This document shows, in pieces, positions 43,330 to 51,552 of a DNA stretch of 64,000 bases. Under the pieces are notes generated by a model. It was given only the letters and a program-made list of their open reading frames with translations, was not told where the DNA came from and ran no database searches. The position numbers and the translations under genes are program-made. This stretch comes from Flexifilum sp963727545 (lineage in GTDB: Bacteria > Chloroflexota > Anaerolineae > Aggregatilineales > Phototrophicaceae): NCBI GenBank assembly GCA_963727545.1, contig CAVSGS010000008.1, positions 1 through 64,000 of the forward strand. Reading direction: 5' to 3'. Position 1 is the stretch's first letter. Each line of letters starts with the position of its first letter.

Positions 43330-44977
43330 GGAAATCCGACACTTTCTTTTCTGTGTGCAGTTGTTCGAAAATTTGCGCCCGCCGCTTGACCTCGTCGTAG
43401 ATCTCGCGGCGGCGCGAGGGCGGGATGCCGCGCTTAAGGGCGATCACTTCTTCCAGCAGATAGCTGTTGCGGTAGCCGGGGAAGTCGAAGCTGTCGGTGG
43501 CGACGTTCCAGCGGAAGGCTTCGAGGAACGAAAACGTCTGCGAAACCGGGTCGTAACCGATGATCTCGTTGACGCTGAGCACGCGGCGCGCCATGCGTCC
43601 ATCTTGCAGGCGGACGGCAGAGACGATCACGGCGAGGGCGAGGTTATCGATGTAGGTCTTGGGAATATTGATCGGGTCGCCGGTCAAGCGCTGGATCAGC
43701 TTTTCGACCGACGAGGCGTGAAACGTCGACATCACGCCGTGACCGGTCTGCATCGCCTGAAAAGCGACGACCGCCTCGATACTGCGGATCTCGCCGACGA
43801 TGATGATGTCGGGGCGCTGACGGAGGGCGGCTTTGAGCAGTTCGAACATGCCGACGTTGCTGCCCTTGTTATCGCCATTTCCGGCGCGGGTCATCTCTTG
43901 GAGCCAGTTTTGATGCGGCACCTGAACTTCGGGCGTGTCCTCGATGGTGATGATCTTGGCGTCCGGCTTGATGAAGGTCGTCAGGGCGTTGAGCATGGTC
44001 GTCTTGCCCGACGCGGTCGCGCCGACGATGAACATGTTCATGTGCGCTTCGAGCACCAGCGAGAGATAGCCCGCCATCATGTAGTTGAGCGTGCCGAAGT
44101 CGATCAACTCAAGCACGCTGGTCGGCGTATCGGAGAATTTACGGATGGTGAAGTTGCTGCCGCGCTTGCTGATCTCGCGCCCGTAGACGATGTTGATACG
44201 CGAGCCATCGGGCAGCGAAGAATCGACCAGCGGATTACGGACGGTGACCGGGCTTTTGACCCATTCGCCCAGCCAGACGGCGAAATCGTCCACGTCGTCG
44301 AAATCCGGGAAGACGATTGACGATTGGAGACTCTTGAAGACTTTATGCTCGATGAAGATCGCGCCGACGCCGGAGCAGCTAATGTCCTCGATGTAGGGGT
44401 CGAGCAGCAGCGGTTGAAGGATGCCTAAGCCGATCTTCTCGCGGATGACGAGATAGCGGATCGCCTCAAGCTGGCGGTGCGTGACCAAGACCTTCGCCGA
44501 TTTCGACTTGGTGCCCGGTTTGGGTGGGGTCGTCGTGCAAATCTGGTCGATTAGCTCGATCAGCAGCTTCTTCTTCTCGTCGGCGTCTTCGGTGCGCCCG
44601 ATCTCCTCTGCCCACGAGACCAGCTTGTTTTCGACTTCGGGCATGATGTCGTCGACGTTGGTGACGACGGTCGGCTCGACGGCGATGTAGTAGTCGCGCG
44701 CGCCGGAAGGGTCAGGGAAGATGTGGACGAACAAGCCCTCTTTGATCGGGTAGATCAGGTTGCGATCATTGGTCAAGCCGAGCGTGCGCGGCACCTTGGC
44801 GTAATAAGCGGGCACGCCGAATTCCTTGATCGGCACGTACTGGAGATAGTCCAGCAGGAAGGCGGCTTCGGCGCAGACCTCGCGCAGTTCGGGCGAGAGC
44901 AGCGGCAGCAGTTCCTCTTTAGGCGTCTGCGGCGCGGCACGGTCGAAGGGAAACGGGAGTACGGTTTGTGCGCCCAT
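43280..44977 (-). CDS. arlI: ArlI/FlaI archaellum assembly and rotation ATPase
   Basis: Secretion-type hexameric ATPase driving filament assembly and rotation. In 565 residues it has an N-terminal FlaI-like region (~30-190; VPIKEFGVPAYYAKVPRT, YIAVEPTVV), LLLDPYIEDISCSGVGAIFIEHKVF, Walker A GATASGKTT (319-327), Asp box ITIEDTPEV (343-351), Walker B PDIIIVGEIRS (389-399) and His box GHGVMSTFHA (412-421). The ~190-residue N-terminal extension and the sequence DPYIEDISCSGVG are archaeal FlaI-like rather than TadA/PilB-like. It starts three bases after arlH. Confidence 0.93.
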   Translation of the reverse strand: MGAQTVLPFPFDRAAPQTPKEELLPLLSPELREVCAEAAFLLDYLQYVPIKEFGVPAYYAKVPRTLGLTNDRNLIYPIKEGLFVHIFPDPSGARDYYIAVEPTVVTNVDDIMPEVENKLVSWAEEIGRTEDADEKKKLLIELIDQICTTTPPKPGTKSKSAKVLVTHRQLEAIRYLVIREKIGLGILQPLLLDPYIEDISCSGVGAIFIEHKVFKSLQSSIVFPDFDDVDDFAVWLGEWVKSPVTVRNPLVDSSLPDGSRINIVYGREISKRGSNFTIRKFSDTPTSVLELIDFGTLNYMMAGYLSLVLEAHMNMFIVGATASGKTTMLNALTTFIKPDAKIITIEDTPEVQVPHQNWLQEMTRAGNGDNKGSNVGMFELLKAALRQRPDIIIVGEIRSIEAVVAFQAMQTGHGVMSTFHASSVEKLIQRLTGDPINIPKTYIDNLALAVIVSAVRLQDGRMARRVLSVNEIIGYDPVSQTFSFLEAFRWNVATDSFDFPGYRNSYLLEEVIALKRGIPPSRRREIYDEVKRRAQIFEQLHTEKKVSDFHEFYKILAEARRQKLL

Positions 44978-44980
44978 GAC

Positions 44981-45697
44981 TTACCCTCGCGCCTTGCTGA
45001 TCGGGATGACGCGCATCCCCCAGCCCGGTTCTACGTCGAAGCCGACGATCGCGCCGGTGGTACTGTCGGCGCCGCGAATCTTGTTGACTTCGAGCGTCTT
45101 GACCAAGCGCTGACCGTCCTGCTCGGCTTTCAGACGCAGATCGGCGTCGCACATCGAGCGGATCGGGTTAAGCAGGTCTTCCTCGACGCCCTGCGCGTGC
45201 AGCGTAACGATGATGGTCGTGCCGCCGGCGCAGAGCCGCTGGCAGCGCTCGAAGAAGCGGAAGATCGGCGCGTCTTCGGTGTCGTGGATCACGGCGGCGG
45301 TCAGCGAGTCGACGATGATCAGCGTGCGTTTGGTTTCGGCGCTGATGGCATCGAGTAGGGCATCGGTTGCGCCGTCGCCGAGCTTGGTCAGCGCCATCGG
45401 GTAAATGCGGCACTTGTTGAGCAGCACGAAGTCGAGGATGTCGCTGTCGAGCTTCTGCATCTGGGCGATCAAGCTGCGAATGGTGTTCTCGCTGGTGAAG
45501 ATCGAGACGGTGTAGCCGTCGAGCAGCGCGCCCGACATCATTTGATGCGCCAGCACCGACTTGCCCGACCCCGACCCGCCCTCGATCAACGTCAAAGAGC
45601 CGATCGGCAGCCCGCCGCCCATCTTGCTATCCAGCTCCATGTTGTGCGACGAGATGCTAAGCTGAGTCTTTTCGGTAATTTCGGGTGCCAGTACCAT
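44981..45697 (-). CDS. arlH: ArlH/FlaH KaiC-like ATPase of the archaellum motor
   Basis: A 238-residue RecA/KaiC-fold ATPase that in archaea forms a ring with ArlI and gates assembly and rotation. Walker A EGGSGSGKS (39-47), Walker B RTLIIVDSLTAAV (124-136) and SENTIRSLIAQMQKLDSDI (~69-87) match FlaH. FlaH has no counterpart in type IV pilus or Tad systems, so its presence between arlF and arlI is the most specific sign of an archaellum. It begins 29 bases after the arlF frame ends. Confidence 0.95.
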   Translation of the reverse strand: MVLAPEITEKTQLSISSHNMELDSKMGGGLPIGSLTLIEGGSGSGKSVLAHQMMSGALLDGYTVSIFTSENTIRSLIAQMQKLDSDILDFVLLNKCRIYPMALTKLGDGATDALLDAISAETKRTLIIVDSLTAAVIHDTEDAPIFRFFERCQRLCAGGTTIIVTLHAQGVEEDLLNPIRSMCDADLRLKAEQDGQRLVKTLEVNKIRGADSTTGAIVGFDVEPGWGMRVIPISKARG

Positions 45698-45726
45698 GCG
45701 TCTGCTTCACTCCTGCGCGTTATCGG

Positions 45727-46865
45727 TCAAGGAACCAGCGAGATGATAAAGGTATCGGTGCCGATCACGTCGTAGCCGTCGGTGACGACGAACTTGAACA
45801 GATCGGCTTCGGTGCCAGTGTGGGTATAGGTCAGTTGCAGATTGTTGATGTCGGCTTGGCTGAAAGTCGAGCCGAGGCTGAGCGTGCCGTTCGCCGGAAA
45901 TTGGGTCACGGTGTAGATCAGCTTGTCGGGCGGGTCGTCGGCGTCGGTCACGCTGAGCAGATCGCTGGTGATCACGGCGGTGCTGTTCGCCGGAAGCGTC
46001 AGCCCGGCATTGTTGCCGCGTTCGGGCGGCTGATTGATGGTGATGGCATAGCTGTAAGTGCCGATGGTGTCGATGCCGTCGGTCACGCTGAATTCGAAAC
46101 TGTCGTCGCCGTCGCCGGTGTGAGTGTAATAGACCTCGCCCGCGTCGATCTGCGCTTGGGTGAAGCTGTCCATCGGCGTGAGTGTTCCCTGTTCGGGCGG
46201 CGTGGTGATGGTGTAGGTCAGTTCGTCCGCTGGTTCTCAATGTCGATGCTGTCCAGCGTCGCGGTGGTCAGCGGCGCGCTGCCGCCAGCGGCGACGCGCG
46301 TGCCATAGCTGCGCACCAGCAGCGGCGGCGTATTGCGTTTGGCGGTCAGGGCGGTGGTCACGCCGTTCTGGGTGGCGACGGTCACGGTGGCGCTTTGCCC
46401 GACGCCGACCGCCGGTGACACGCGGACGTGCAGCACCAGTTCCTCGCCGGGATTGAGAATGTCGGTTTCGTAAGTTTCGGCGAGGTCGTTGGCGGCGTCG
46501 AGGTAAATGCCGTCCAGTGACCACGCGTTGATCACCGCGCCGGTCGCGTCGTAGGGCAGCCGCTCGGCGTGATAGACCGGGGTGGCGGTGCTGTCGTAGT
46601 ACTCCGCGAACAAATCCCACTTGTCGAAATCCGCCAGCTTGAGGTCGCCGTCGTTGCGGATCGTGACCACGATCAGGCTGCCGGAGTCGAGTACCTGCAG
46701 GTCGGCAGCGCTGATGTCGGTCCCGGCGATGTCGTTGGCGCGGTCGGATACGGCTTGCGAGGCGGTGACGATGGTCTCTTGCGCCGAAATGTAGGTGCTG
46801 GACATGGTCAGCCCACCGAACAGCAGCAAGAAGATGATGATGACGGCGGCGAGGACGTTTTCCAT
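45727..46865 (-). CDS. arlF: ArlF-like stator protein fused to two CSPG/cadherin-like repeats (one frameshift)
   Basis: The first frame (46865-46218) has an N-terminal membrane helix (ENVLAAVIIIFLLLFGGLTM), TYISAQETIVTASQAVSDRANDI and an ArlF-like beta-sandwich (TDISAADLQVLDSGSLIVVTIRNDGDLKLADFDKWDLFAEYY). It then starts a CSPG repeat (NTPPLLVRSYGTRVAAGGSA) that breaks near 46232. The repeat continues one frame over as DELTYTITTPPEQGTLTP, FTQAQIDAGEVYYTHTGDGDDSFEFSVTDG, then a second repeat (NAGLTLPANSTAVITSDLLSVTDADD ... DLFKFVVTDGYDVIGTDTF) to 45727. Only one base is missing in the middle of repeat one, so a single protein of ~379 residues is inferred. Archaeal ArlF binds the S-layer; here the adhesion-type repeats may replace that contact. 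Confidence 0.75.
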
Positions 46866-46868
46866 GAT

Positions 46869-47381
46869 CTAGATACCTAGGAAATATTCGCTGGAAACGC
46901 CGTTGGGGAGGATGATGCGCAAGAAATAGCGACCGGTCGAGAGCGGCGTGGCGTTGTGGATGTCGATTTGCAAGGTTGCCGTCGGCAGCCACTCGCTGTC
47001 GTTCTCGACTGACCACGTCCAGTAGATCGGCGCGCCGCCCGCTTCGCTCTCGATGGGAATGCGGACGTAATTGCCTTCGCGACCGAAGAAGACGTCCATC
47101 CGGTCGAGGGCGGTGACTCGCGCCGTGCCGATATTCTTGATCCACGCGAAAACGTCGAACTGACCATTGCTGTTGCCGTCCTGCCACTGGTGATCGGCGT
47201 CGAGTTCGGCGCTGGCGTGGACAACGGTAATGTCGTAGCTCATCCGATCAGCTGCGCCTTTTGCCATCCGCGCTACGGAGTCTGCGCCTTCAATCACAGC
47301 CGGGTAAGCTACGTTGAACAGCACCAGTACCATGATCATGCTGGCGGCGATAAAAAGTGCAGTGGTGATCGTTTTATCCAT
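46869..47381 (-). CDS. arlG: ArlG-like archaellum stator protein
   Basis: A 170-residue protein with an N-terminal class-III-like membrane helix (TITTALFIAASMIMVLVLFNVAYPAVIEG) and an extracytoplasmic beta-sandwich (DRMSYDITVVHASAELD, GQFDVFAWIKNIGTARVTALDRMDVFFGREGNYVRI). The DITVVHA and WIKNIGT segments resemble archaeal FlaG, which forms a filament-like stator capped by ArlF. It ends three bases before the arlF ATG and begins 17 bases after the previous gene, so it is tightly coupled. The G/F assignment follows sequence pattern and the crenarchaeal order G-F-H-I-J. Confidence 0.78.
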   Translation of the reverse strand: MDKTITTALFIAASMIMVLVLFNVAYPAVIEGADSVARMAKGAADRMSYDITVVHASAELDADHQWQDGNSNGQFDVFAWIKNIGTARVTALDRMDVFFGREGNYVRIPIESEAGGAPIYWTWSVENDSEWLPTATLQIDIHNATPLSTGRYFLRIILPNGVSSEYFLGI

Positions 47382-47397
47382 AGTTGCCTAACGTCCT

Positions 47398-48294
47398 TTA
47401 GTGGGTACCGTAGCCGCTGCCATTCGGCGCGTAGGGGGCGGGGCGTTGGGCATCGTCAAGTAGGGTGGTGATCAAGCGCAGCACGAGATCCTGACGCTCA
47501 CTGGACGGGTTGTAGGGTCGGGCGTATGGTTCAGTGGGATACGGCGCGTTCGCGTATGATTGATCCGCGTAGGGCTGATTTTGATAAGGCTGAGCCGGAT
47601 AGGGCTGGCGCGCTGCCGGAGCGGACGGCGTGCTCCGCTCGTCGTAAACGTCGATGAACTGCATGAGCAGGCTGCGCTCCGGTTCGTCGCAAAGGCTGAT
47701 CAAGTGGCGGGTGCGGGCGACGCCCATTTCGCGCACTTTTTGGCTGACCCACTGATCCAGTTGAATCCAGACTTTGACCTCGGCAGGTTCGTAACTCGGC
47801 GCGGCGGGCTTGCTCCCGTTATGGTTGTTGTTCCCATTATGTCCATTGGCGCGAACAGTCGGCTGAGCCGGTGGTACGTAGATTGGCGTCGGTGCGGGCG
47901 CGGGGCGACGTTCGGTCGGTTGACGATTAGGCTGGCGCTCAGCGGGGCGACGGTCGAGCGGCTGCTGCGGGGCGGCGGGCTGCTCGGCGAACGAGTCGGC
48001 GCGGACTTGCTTGGCTTGCGGATATTCGCGCGAGGGCGCTGGGCGTCCGTTGACGAGATGATTTTCCGAGGTCGGCGCTGCGCCGTTGGATCGCGCGGCA
48101 GGAGTGGGGCGGGACGGCGGTGCTGCGTCAACTTCCGGAGCGTGCGCGGCGGCTTTGCGATTCTCCTCAGCGCGCAGGACCGGGTGCGCTTCCTTGAGCA
48201 GCTGCTCTTGGATTTGCAGCAGGATTTCCTGAATTTGGGCTTTGATCAGGTTCAGTTCCTGCTCGACGACATCGACCCTCTGTTCCAAATTCAT
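47398..48294 (-). CDS. Coiled-coil protein in the ArlX/ArlCDE position
   Basis: A 298-residue soluble protein. Residues 1-38 are a coiled coil (LEQRVDVVEQELNLIKAQIQEILLQIQEQL). A long disordered Pro/Asn/Arg/Gln-rich linker follows (~40-170), then a helical domain (AEVKVWIQLDQWVSQKVREMGVARTRHLISLCDEPERSLLMQFIDVYD, ~175-222) weakly like the FlaD/E domain. A Tyr/Pro repeat stretch (PYQNQPYADQSYANAPY) and a short helix (DLVLRLITTLLDDA) end the protein. In archaea this slot encodes ArlX or ArlC/D/E, the cytoplasmic ring around the motor that in euryarchaea links to chemotaxis. The ATG follows GGAGATAAG. Homology is tentative; the position is strong evidence. Confidence 0.6.
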   Translation of the reverse strand: MNLEQRVDVVEQELNLIKAQIQEILLQIQEQLLKEAHPVLRAEENRKAAAHAPEVDAAPPSRPTPAARSNGAAPTSENHLVNGRPAPSREYPQAKQVRADSFAEQPAAPQQPLDRRPAERQPNRQPTERRPAPAPTPIYVPPAQPTVRANGHNGNNNHNGSKPAAPSYEPAEVKVWIQLDQWVSQKVREMGVARTRHLISLCDEPERSLLMQFIDVYDERSTPSAPAARQPYPAQPYQNQPYADQSYANAPYPTEPYARPYNPSSERQDLVLRLITTLLDDAQRPAPYAPNGSGYGTH

Positions 48295-48348
48295 CCACTT
48301 ATCTCCTGTAATTCGCTCGCGCCGACATTTGAGTGTCTAGGCATAAAT

Positions 48349-48370
48349 GAGGGGCTGGCAGCAGCCCCTC
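48349..48370. terminator. Hairpin between the last archaellin and the accessory genes
   Basis: GAGGGGCTG-GCAG-CAGCCCCTC, a nine-pair GC-rich stem with a four-base loop, 25 bases after the archaellin stop at 48395 (minus strand). The following tract is only weakly T-rich. It could partly end transcription or protect the archaellin mRNA 3' end, giving more archaellin than motor protein. Confidence 0.6.
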
Positions 48371-48394
48371 TCATTGATTTGCGCCGCAGTTGCT

Positions 48395-48965
48395 TTAGCG
48401 CAGTTCCATGACCTTTTCGAGCGCGGCGGGCGTGGTGCGGTTGATGGCAATGACCGCGCCGGTCGGCGGCTTGACTTCGAGCGTGAAGGCGGTGTTGGTT
48501 TCCAGGCATCGTCCAGTATCGTGCAACGTCACCGTAATTTCGGCGAGTTCGCCGTCTTCCAACAGGGCAGTCTTCGTCGCCCACGTTCACGATGAAATTG
48601 ACTGAGAAATCGAGATTGCTCTCCTGAACCGTGTCAGTACGATAGGCGATCACCACTTGCGGATCGGCGGTGTCCAGATTGATCGGGTCGCCACCGGCGA
48701 CGGACGCCACTGTGAAGACGACGGTTTGAACGGCTGCTTTATCCGTGGACTGGGCAATCACGGCACCTTTGACTTCCATCGATGCCTGGACGCCCTCAAG
48801 CCCGGCGTAAATCGCTTGCTGACCCTTTTCGGTCGAGGCGGTACCGGCGGACAGAACTGCGAAGGCGAAAACCGATGCCACAACGACGAAGGCGATGAGG
48901 ATGATGGCGGCTTCGAGCGCTGCCTGACCACTTTGGTTCTGGTTGAATTTCTGGTACTTGTTCAC
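48395..48965 (-). CDS. Archaellin 3, frameshifted
   Basis: Filament subunit. Leader MNKYQKFNQNQSG is followed by QAALEAAIILIAF and an uninterrupted hydrophobic helix (VVVASVFAFAVLSAGTASTEK), the class III pattern cut after Gly. It then reads GLEGVQASMEVKGAVIA as in archaellins. The frame is broken by one base near 48568 (after IVNVGDED); the other frame gives LLEDGELAEITVTLHDTGRC ... NTAFTLEVKPPTGAVIAI and ends TPAALEKVMELR at 48395, matching the ends of archaellins 1 and 2. Corrected length is about 189 residues. Confidence 0.85.
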
Positions 48966-49029
48966 TGCGAATTCCTTAAGTTGCGTAGATGTCTGAGTTC
49001 AATGGGTCGAGCTTGATTGCTGGTCGATG

Positions 49030-49061
49030 GTAGGGGCGCTCAGTTCAAGCTGCGCCCCTAG
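49030..49061. repeat. GTAGGGGC hairpin between archaellins 2 and 3
   Basis: GTAGGGGCGC-(TCAGTTCAAGCT)-GCGCCCCTAG in the 115-base gap between the two genes. A dispersed hairpin has landed inside the operon, where it could affect read-through or mRNA stability. Confidence 0.75.
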
Positions 49062-49080
49062 TGTTGAGCTGGATAGTTGA

Positions 49081-49745
49081 TTACCGCAGTTCCATGACCT
49101 TTTCGAGCGCGGCGGGCGTCGTGCGGTTGAGGGCAATGACGGAGCCGGTCGGCGGCTTGATTTCGAGCGTGAAGGCGGTGTTGATACCCAGCGCATTGTT
49201 CGAAGCTGGTAGGTTCGTCGCTACCTTGATGGAGGAAGACCGTCAGTTCAGCAATTTCGCCATCTTCCAGCAGGTCGTCAGCGTCGCCGACGATCCAGTC
49301 GACGTAGAAGGGAACACTGTTGACGGCTTGGGTGCTGTCACGGTAGGCGATCACGAGGACCGTTATTGGGGGCGTCGTCCAGCACGCGCCACGAGCGTGA
49401 ATCGACGGTCCCGTCCACTTTCACTTTAGCGCTGGCTGCGAGGTTAATCGGGTCACCACCGGCGACCAGGGCGACGGTGAAGACGACTGTTTCGACATTC
49501 GGGACAACTGCTGGAGTGCCGATTCGCGTTCCGGCGATGACCGCGCCCTTGATTTCCATCGAGGACTGGACGCCTTCAAGCCCGGCGTAGATCGCTTGCT
49601 GACCTTTTTCGGTCGAGGCGGTTCCGGCGGACAGGACGGCGAAGGCGAAGACTGATGCGACGACCACGAAGGCGATGAGGATGATGGCGGCTTCGAGGGC
49701 TGCCTGACCACTTTGGTTCTGGTTGACTTTCTGCCACTTGTTCAT
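49081..49745 (-). CDS. Archaellin 2, frameshifted twice
   Basis: From ATG 49745: MNKWQKVNQNQSG then QAALEAAIILIAF, the same leader and helix as archaellins 1 and 3. It reads on to AGGDPINLAASAKVKVDGTVDSRSWRVLDDAPNNG; one indel near 49350 restores LVIAYRDSTQAVNSVPFYVDWIVGDADDLLEDGEIAELTVFLH. A second near 49225 restores NALGINTAFTLEIKPPTG and the common ending TPAALEKVMELR at 49081. Corrected length about 221 residues. An in-frame ATG 51 bases upstream would spoil the leader and is rejected. Confidence 0.85.
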
Positions 49746-49826
49746 TATCCTTAGTTGCTTTGATGTCGAGTTGCTGGTTGATTGCATCGAGTACAAAGTT
49801 GGATAGCATGAGCTTAGGTTTGTCGA

Positions 49827-50487
49827 TTACCGCAGTTCCATGACCGTTTCGAGCGCGGCGGGCGTCGTGCGGTTAAGGGCAATGACGGAGCCGGTCGGCG
49901 GCTTGATTTCGAGCGTAAAGGCGGTGTTGACGCCCAGCGCATTGGTGAGTTCAACTGCCGCTAGGTTAGTGGGTCGTCACCGCGATTGAGAAAGACCGTG
50001 ATTTCGGCAACTTCGCCCTCTTCCAGCAGGTCGTCGCCATCGCCCACGATCCAGTCGACGTCGAAAGGGAGGCTGTTCACGGCTTGGGCACTGTCACGGT
50101 AGGCGATCACGACGGCTGCTTTTGAGGCGGGATTCAGTCTGAATGGGCCGATGTCGAGATCGCCAGAGTCTTCTACTGAGTCGGCAGTTCCAATGGCACT
50201 CGCGGCAAGGTTGATCGGGTCGCCACCGGCAACCAGCGAAACGGTGAAGACGACCTCATCGACGTTGCGGTAGTCCGGGCTTCGGCGATGACCGCGCCCT
50301 TGATTTCCATCGACGACTGCACACCTTGCAGACCGGAGTAAATCGCCTGCTCGCCTTTTTCGGTCGAGGCGGTACCAGCGGACAGAACGGCGAAGGCAAA
50401 GACCGACGCGACCACCACGAACGCGATCAGGATAATGGCGGCTTCGAGTGCTGCTTGACCACTTTGATTCTTGTTAAACTTATTCAT
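49827..50487 (-). CDS. Archaellin 1, frameshifted twice; first gene of the archaellum operon
   Basis: From ATG 50487: MNKFNKNQSG then QAALEAAIILIAF and the hydrophobic helix, then EQAIYSGLQGVQSSMEIKGAVIA. Near 50275 the frame shifts to NVDEVVFTVSLVAGGDPINLAASA ... AVVIAYRDSAQAVNSLPFDVDWIVGDGDDLLEEGEVAEITVFLNRGDD. Near 49970 it shifts again to NLAAVELTNALGVNTAFTLEIKPPTG and the shared ending ETVMELR at 49827. Corrected length about 219 residues. It follows a 300-base regulatory region containing several inverted repeats. Confidence 0.87.
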
Positions 50488-50786
50488 TGCTGACCTCTCT
50501 GTTGGTTCCTAGTGTTGTTTCGTTCACATGCTGACAACACTAACACGGAAAAATTGATAAAGGATAAACCTTCACAACTTATTCATGCCTATAACAATTG
50601 TTAGTAAATCATCATGTCAAAACCATGACATTTGTCATATGGCGGAGGAAATAAGGGGAAAAACGTATAGAAAACTCCGTCACAGCGCGCCTGAATTTAA
50701 TAAGGACAGTAGTAGATGTTTGAGGATAATCCAGTAAAAGTTGTTTACGGATTGGATTTCATCGAATAATTAATTGATTGATGCCC
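50488..50786 (-). promoter_or_regulatory. Archaellum operon control region
   Basis: An AT-rich spacer between the folE terminator and archaellin 1. It contains three inverted repeats: AGTGTTGT/ACAACACT (50511-50518 and 50534-50541), the perfect palindrome TAACAATTGTTA (50592-50603) and ATGTCA/TGACAT (50614-50619 and 50626-50631). A GAGAGGT ribosome site lies before the archaellin ATG. I found no convincing sigma-A or FliA-type -35/-10 pair on the minus strand, so the start point is unknown. Operator function of the repeats is inferred. Confidence 0.5.
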
Positions 50787-50818
50787 AAAAATAAAGACCA
50801 GCCTTGAGACTGGTCTTT
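50787..50818 (-). terminator. Rho-independent terminator of folE
   Basis: On the minus strand AAAGACCAG / CTGGTCTTT forms a nine-pair stem (50793-50818), followed by ATTTTT (50787-50792). It separates folE from the archaellum operon, both on the minus strand. Confidence 0.92.
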
Positions 50819-50856
50819 AGGTGAATCGGCGTCGCTAATTTGCGGAGAGCGGGGGT

Positions 50857-51552
50857 TTAGAAGTGGGCGCTGGGGCGCTCTAGATGCGCCAGAAACTCCT
50901 GCCGGGTGACGCGGCTTTCGCGGAAAATGCCGAGCATGGCGCTGGTGGTCATGCTGGCTTCGGCTTTCTTGACGCCGCGCATCATCGAGCACATGTGGAC
51001 GCCCTCGGCGACGACGGCGACGCCCATGGGGTCGAGCACTTCGTCAATGAATTCGGCGATCTGCCGGGTCATGCGTTCCTGCACCTGCAAGCGCCGCGCG
51101 AACATGTCGACGATGCGCGGAATCTTGGACAGCCCGATCACCTTGTGCTTGGGAATGTAGGCGACGTGGACGTGTCCCAGAAACGGCAGCAGGTGATGCT
51201 CGCACAGGCTCGAAAACTCAATGTCCCGGATGATCACCATATCGTCGTAATCGACGTCGAACAGCGCGCCGTTGATCAGCTTGGCGGGGTCGGTGCGGTA
51301 GCCGCTGAGTAGTTCGTCGTACATCCGGGCGACCCGCCCCGGCGTCTTGAGCAAGCCTTCGCGGGTGGGGTCCTCGCCGACTGCCGCAAGGATGTCGGTC
51401 GTCGCCTGCTCAATCGCCGCGTGGTCGACCGGAGGAAGATCGAGTTCAAAGGCGTGCTTGAACTCGTCGGAATAGAGTTCACGCTCCATCTGCTCGGCTG
51501 CATCTTCGTCAATGTGATGCCCGTTGGATCTATTCGGCAAAGTCGTATCCAT
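50857..51552 (-). CDS. folE: GTP cyclohydrolase I FolE
   Basis: Converts GTP to dihydroneopterin triphosphate, the first step of folate (and pterin) synthesis. The 231-residue protein has an N-terminal extension (~40 residues) and the conserved core: EDPTREGLLKTPGRVARMYDELLSGY, FSSLCEHHLLPFLGHVHVAYIP (zinc Cys and His), GLSKIPRIVDMFARRLQVQERMT, GVAVVAEGVHMCSMMRGVKK (second zinc Cys). The ATG at 51552 is preferred to the TTG at 51555. Own terminator downstream. Confidence 0.96.
   Translation of the reverse strand: MDTTLPNRSNGHHIDEDAAEQMERELYSDEFKHAFELDLPPVDHAAIEQATTDILAAVGEDPTREGLLKTPGRVARMYDELLSGYRTDPAKLINGALFDVDYDDMVIIRDIEFSSLCEHHLLPFLGHVHVAYIPKHKVIGLSKIPRIVDMFARRLQVQERMTRQIAEFIDEVLDPMGVAVVAEGVHMCSMMRGVKKAEASMTTSAMLGIFRESRVTRQEFLAHLERPSAHF

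Noticed and set aside
41845..44977. Reading arlI-arlJ as a Tad (TadA/TadB/TadC) pilus locus
   Set aside because: A KaiC-like ArlH is present, ArlJ is one piece, ArlI has the long FlaI-type N-terminus, and ArlG/ArlF-like genes precede them; there is no TadZ, RcpA or TadG.
48395..50487. Programmed ribosomal frameshifting in the archaellins
   Set aside because: The break points differ between the three genes and have no shared slippery sequence or downstream structure; similar indels occur in unrelated genes of the window.
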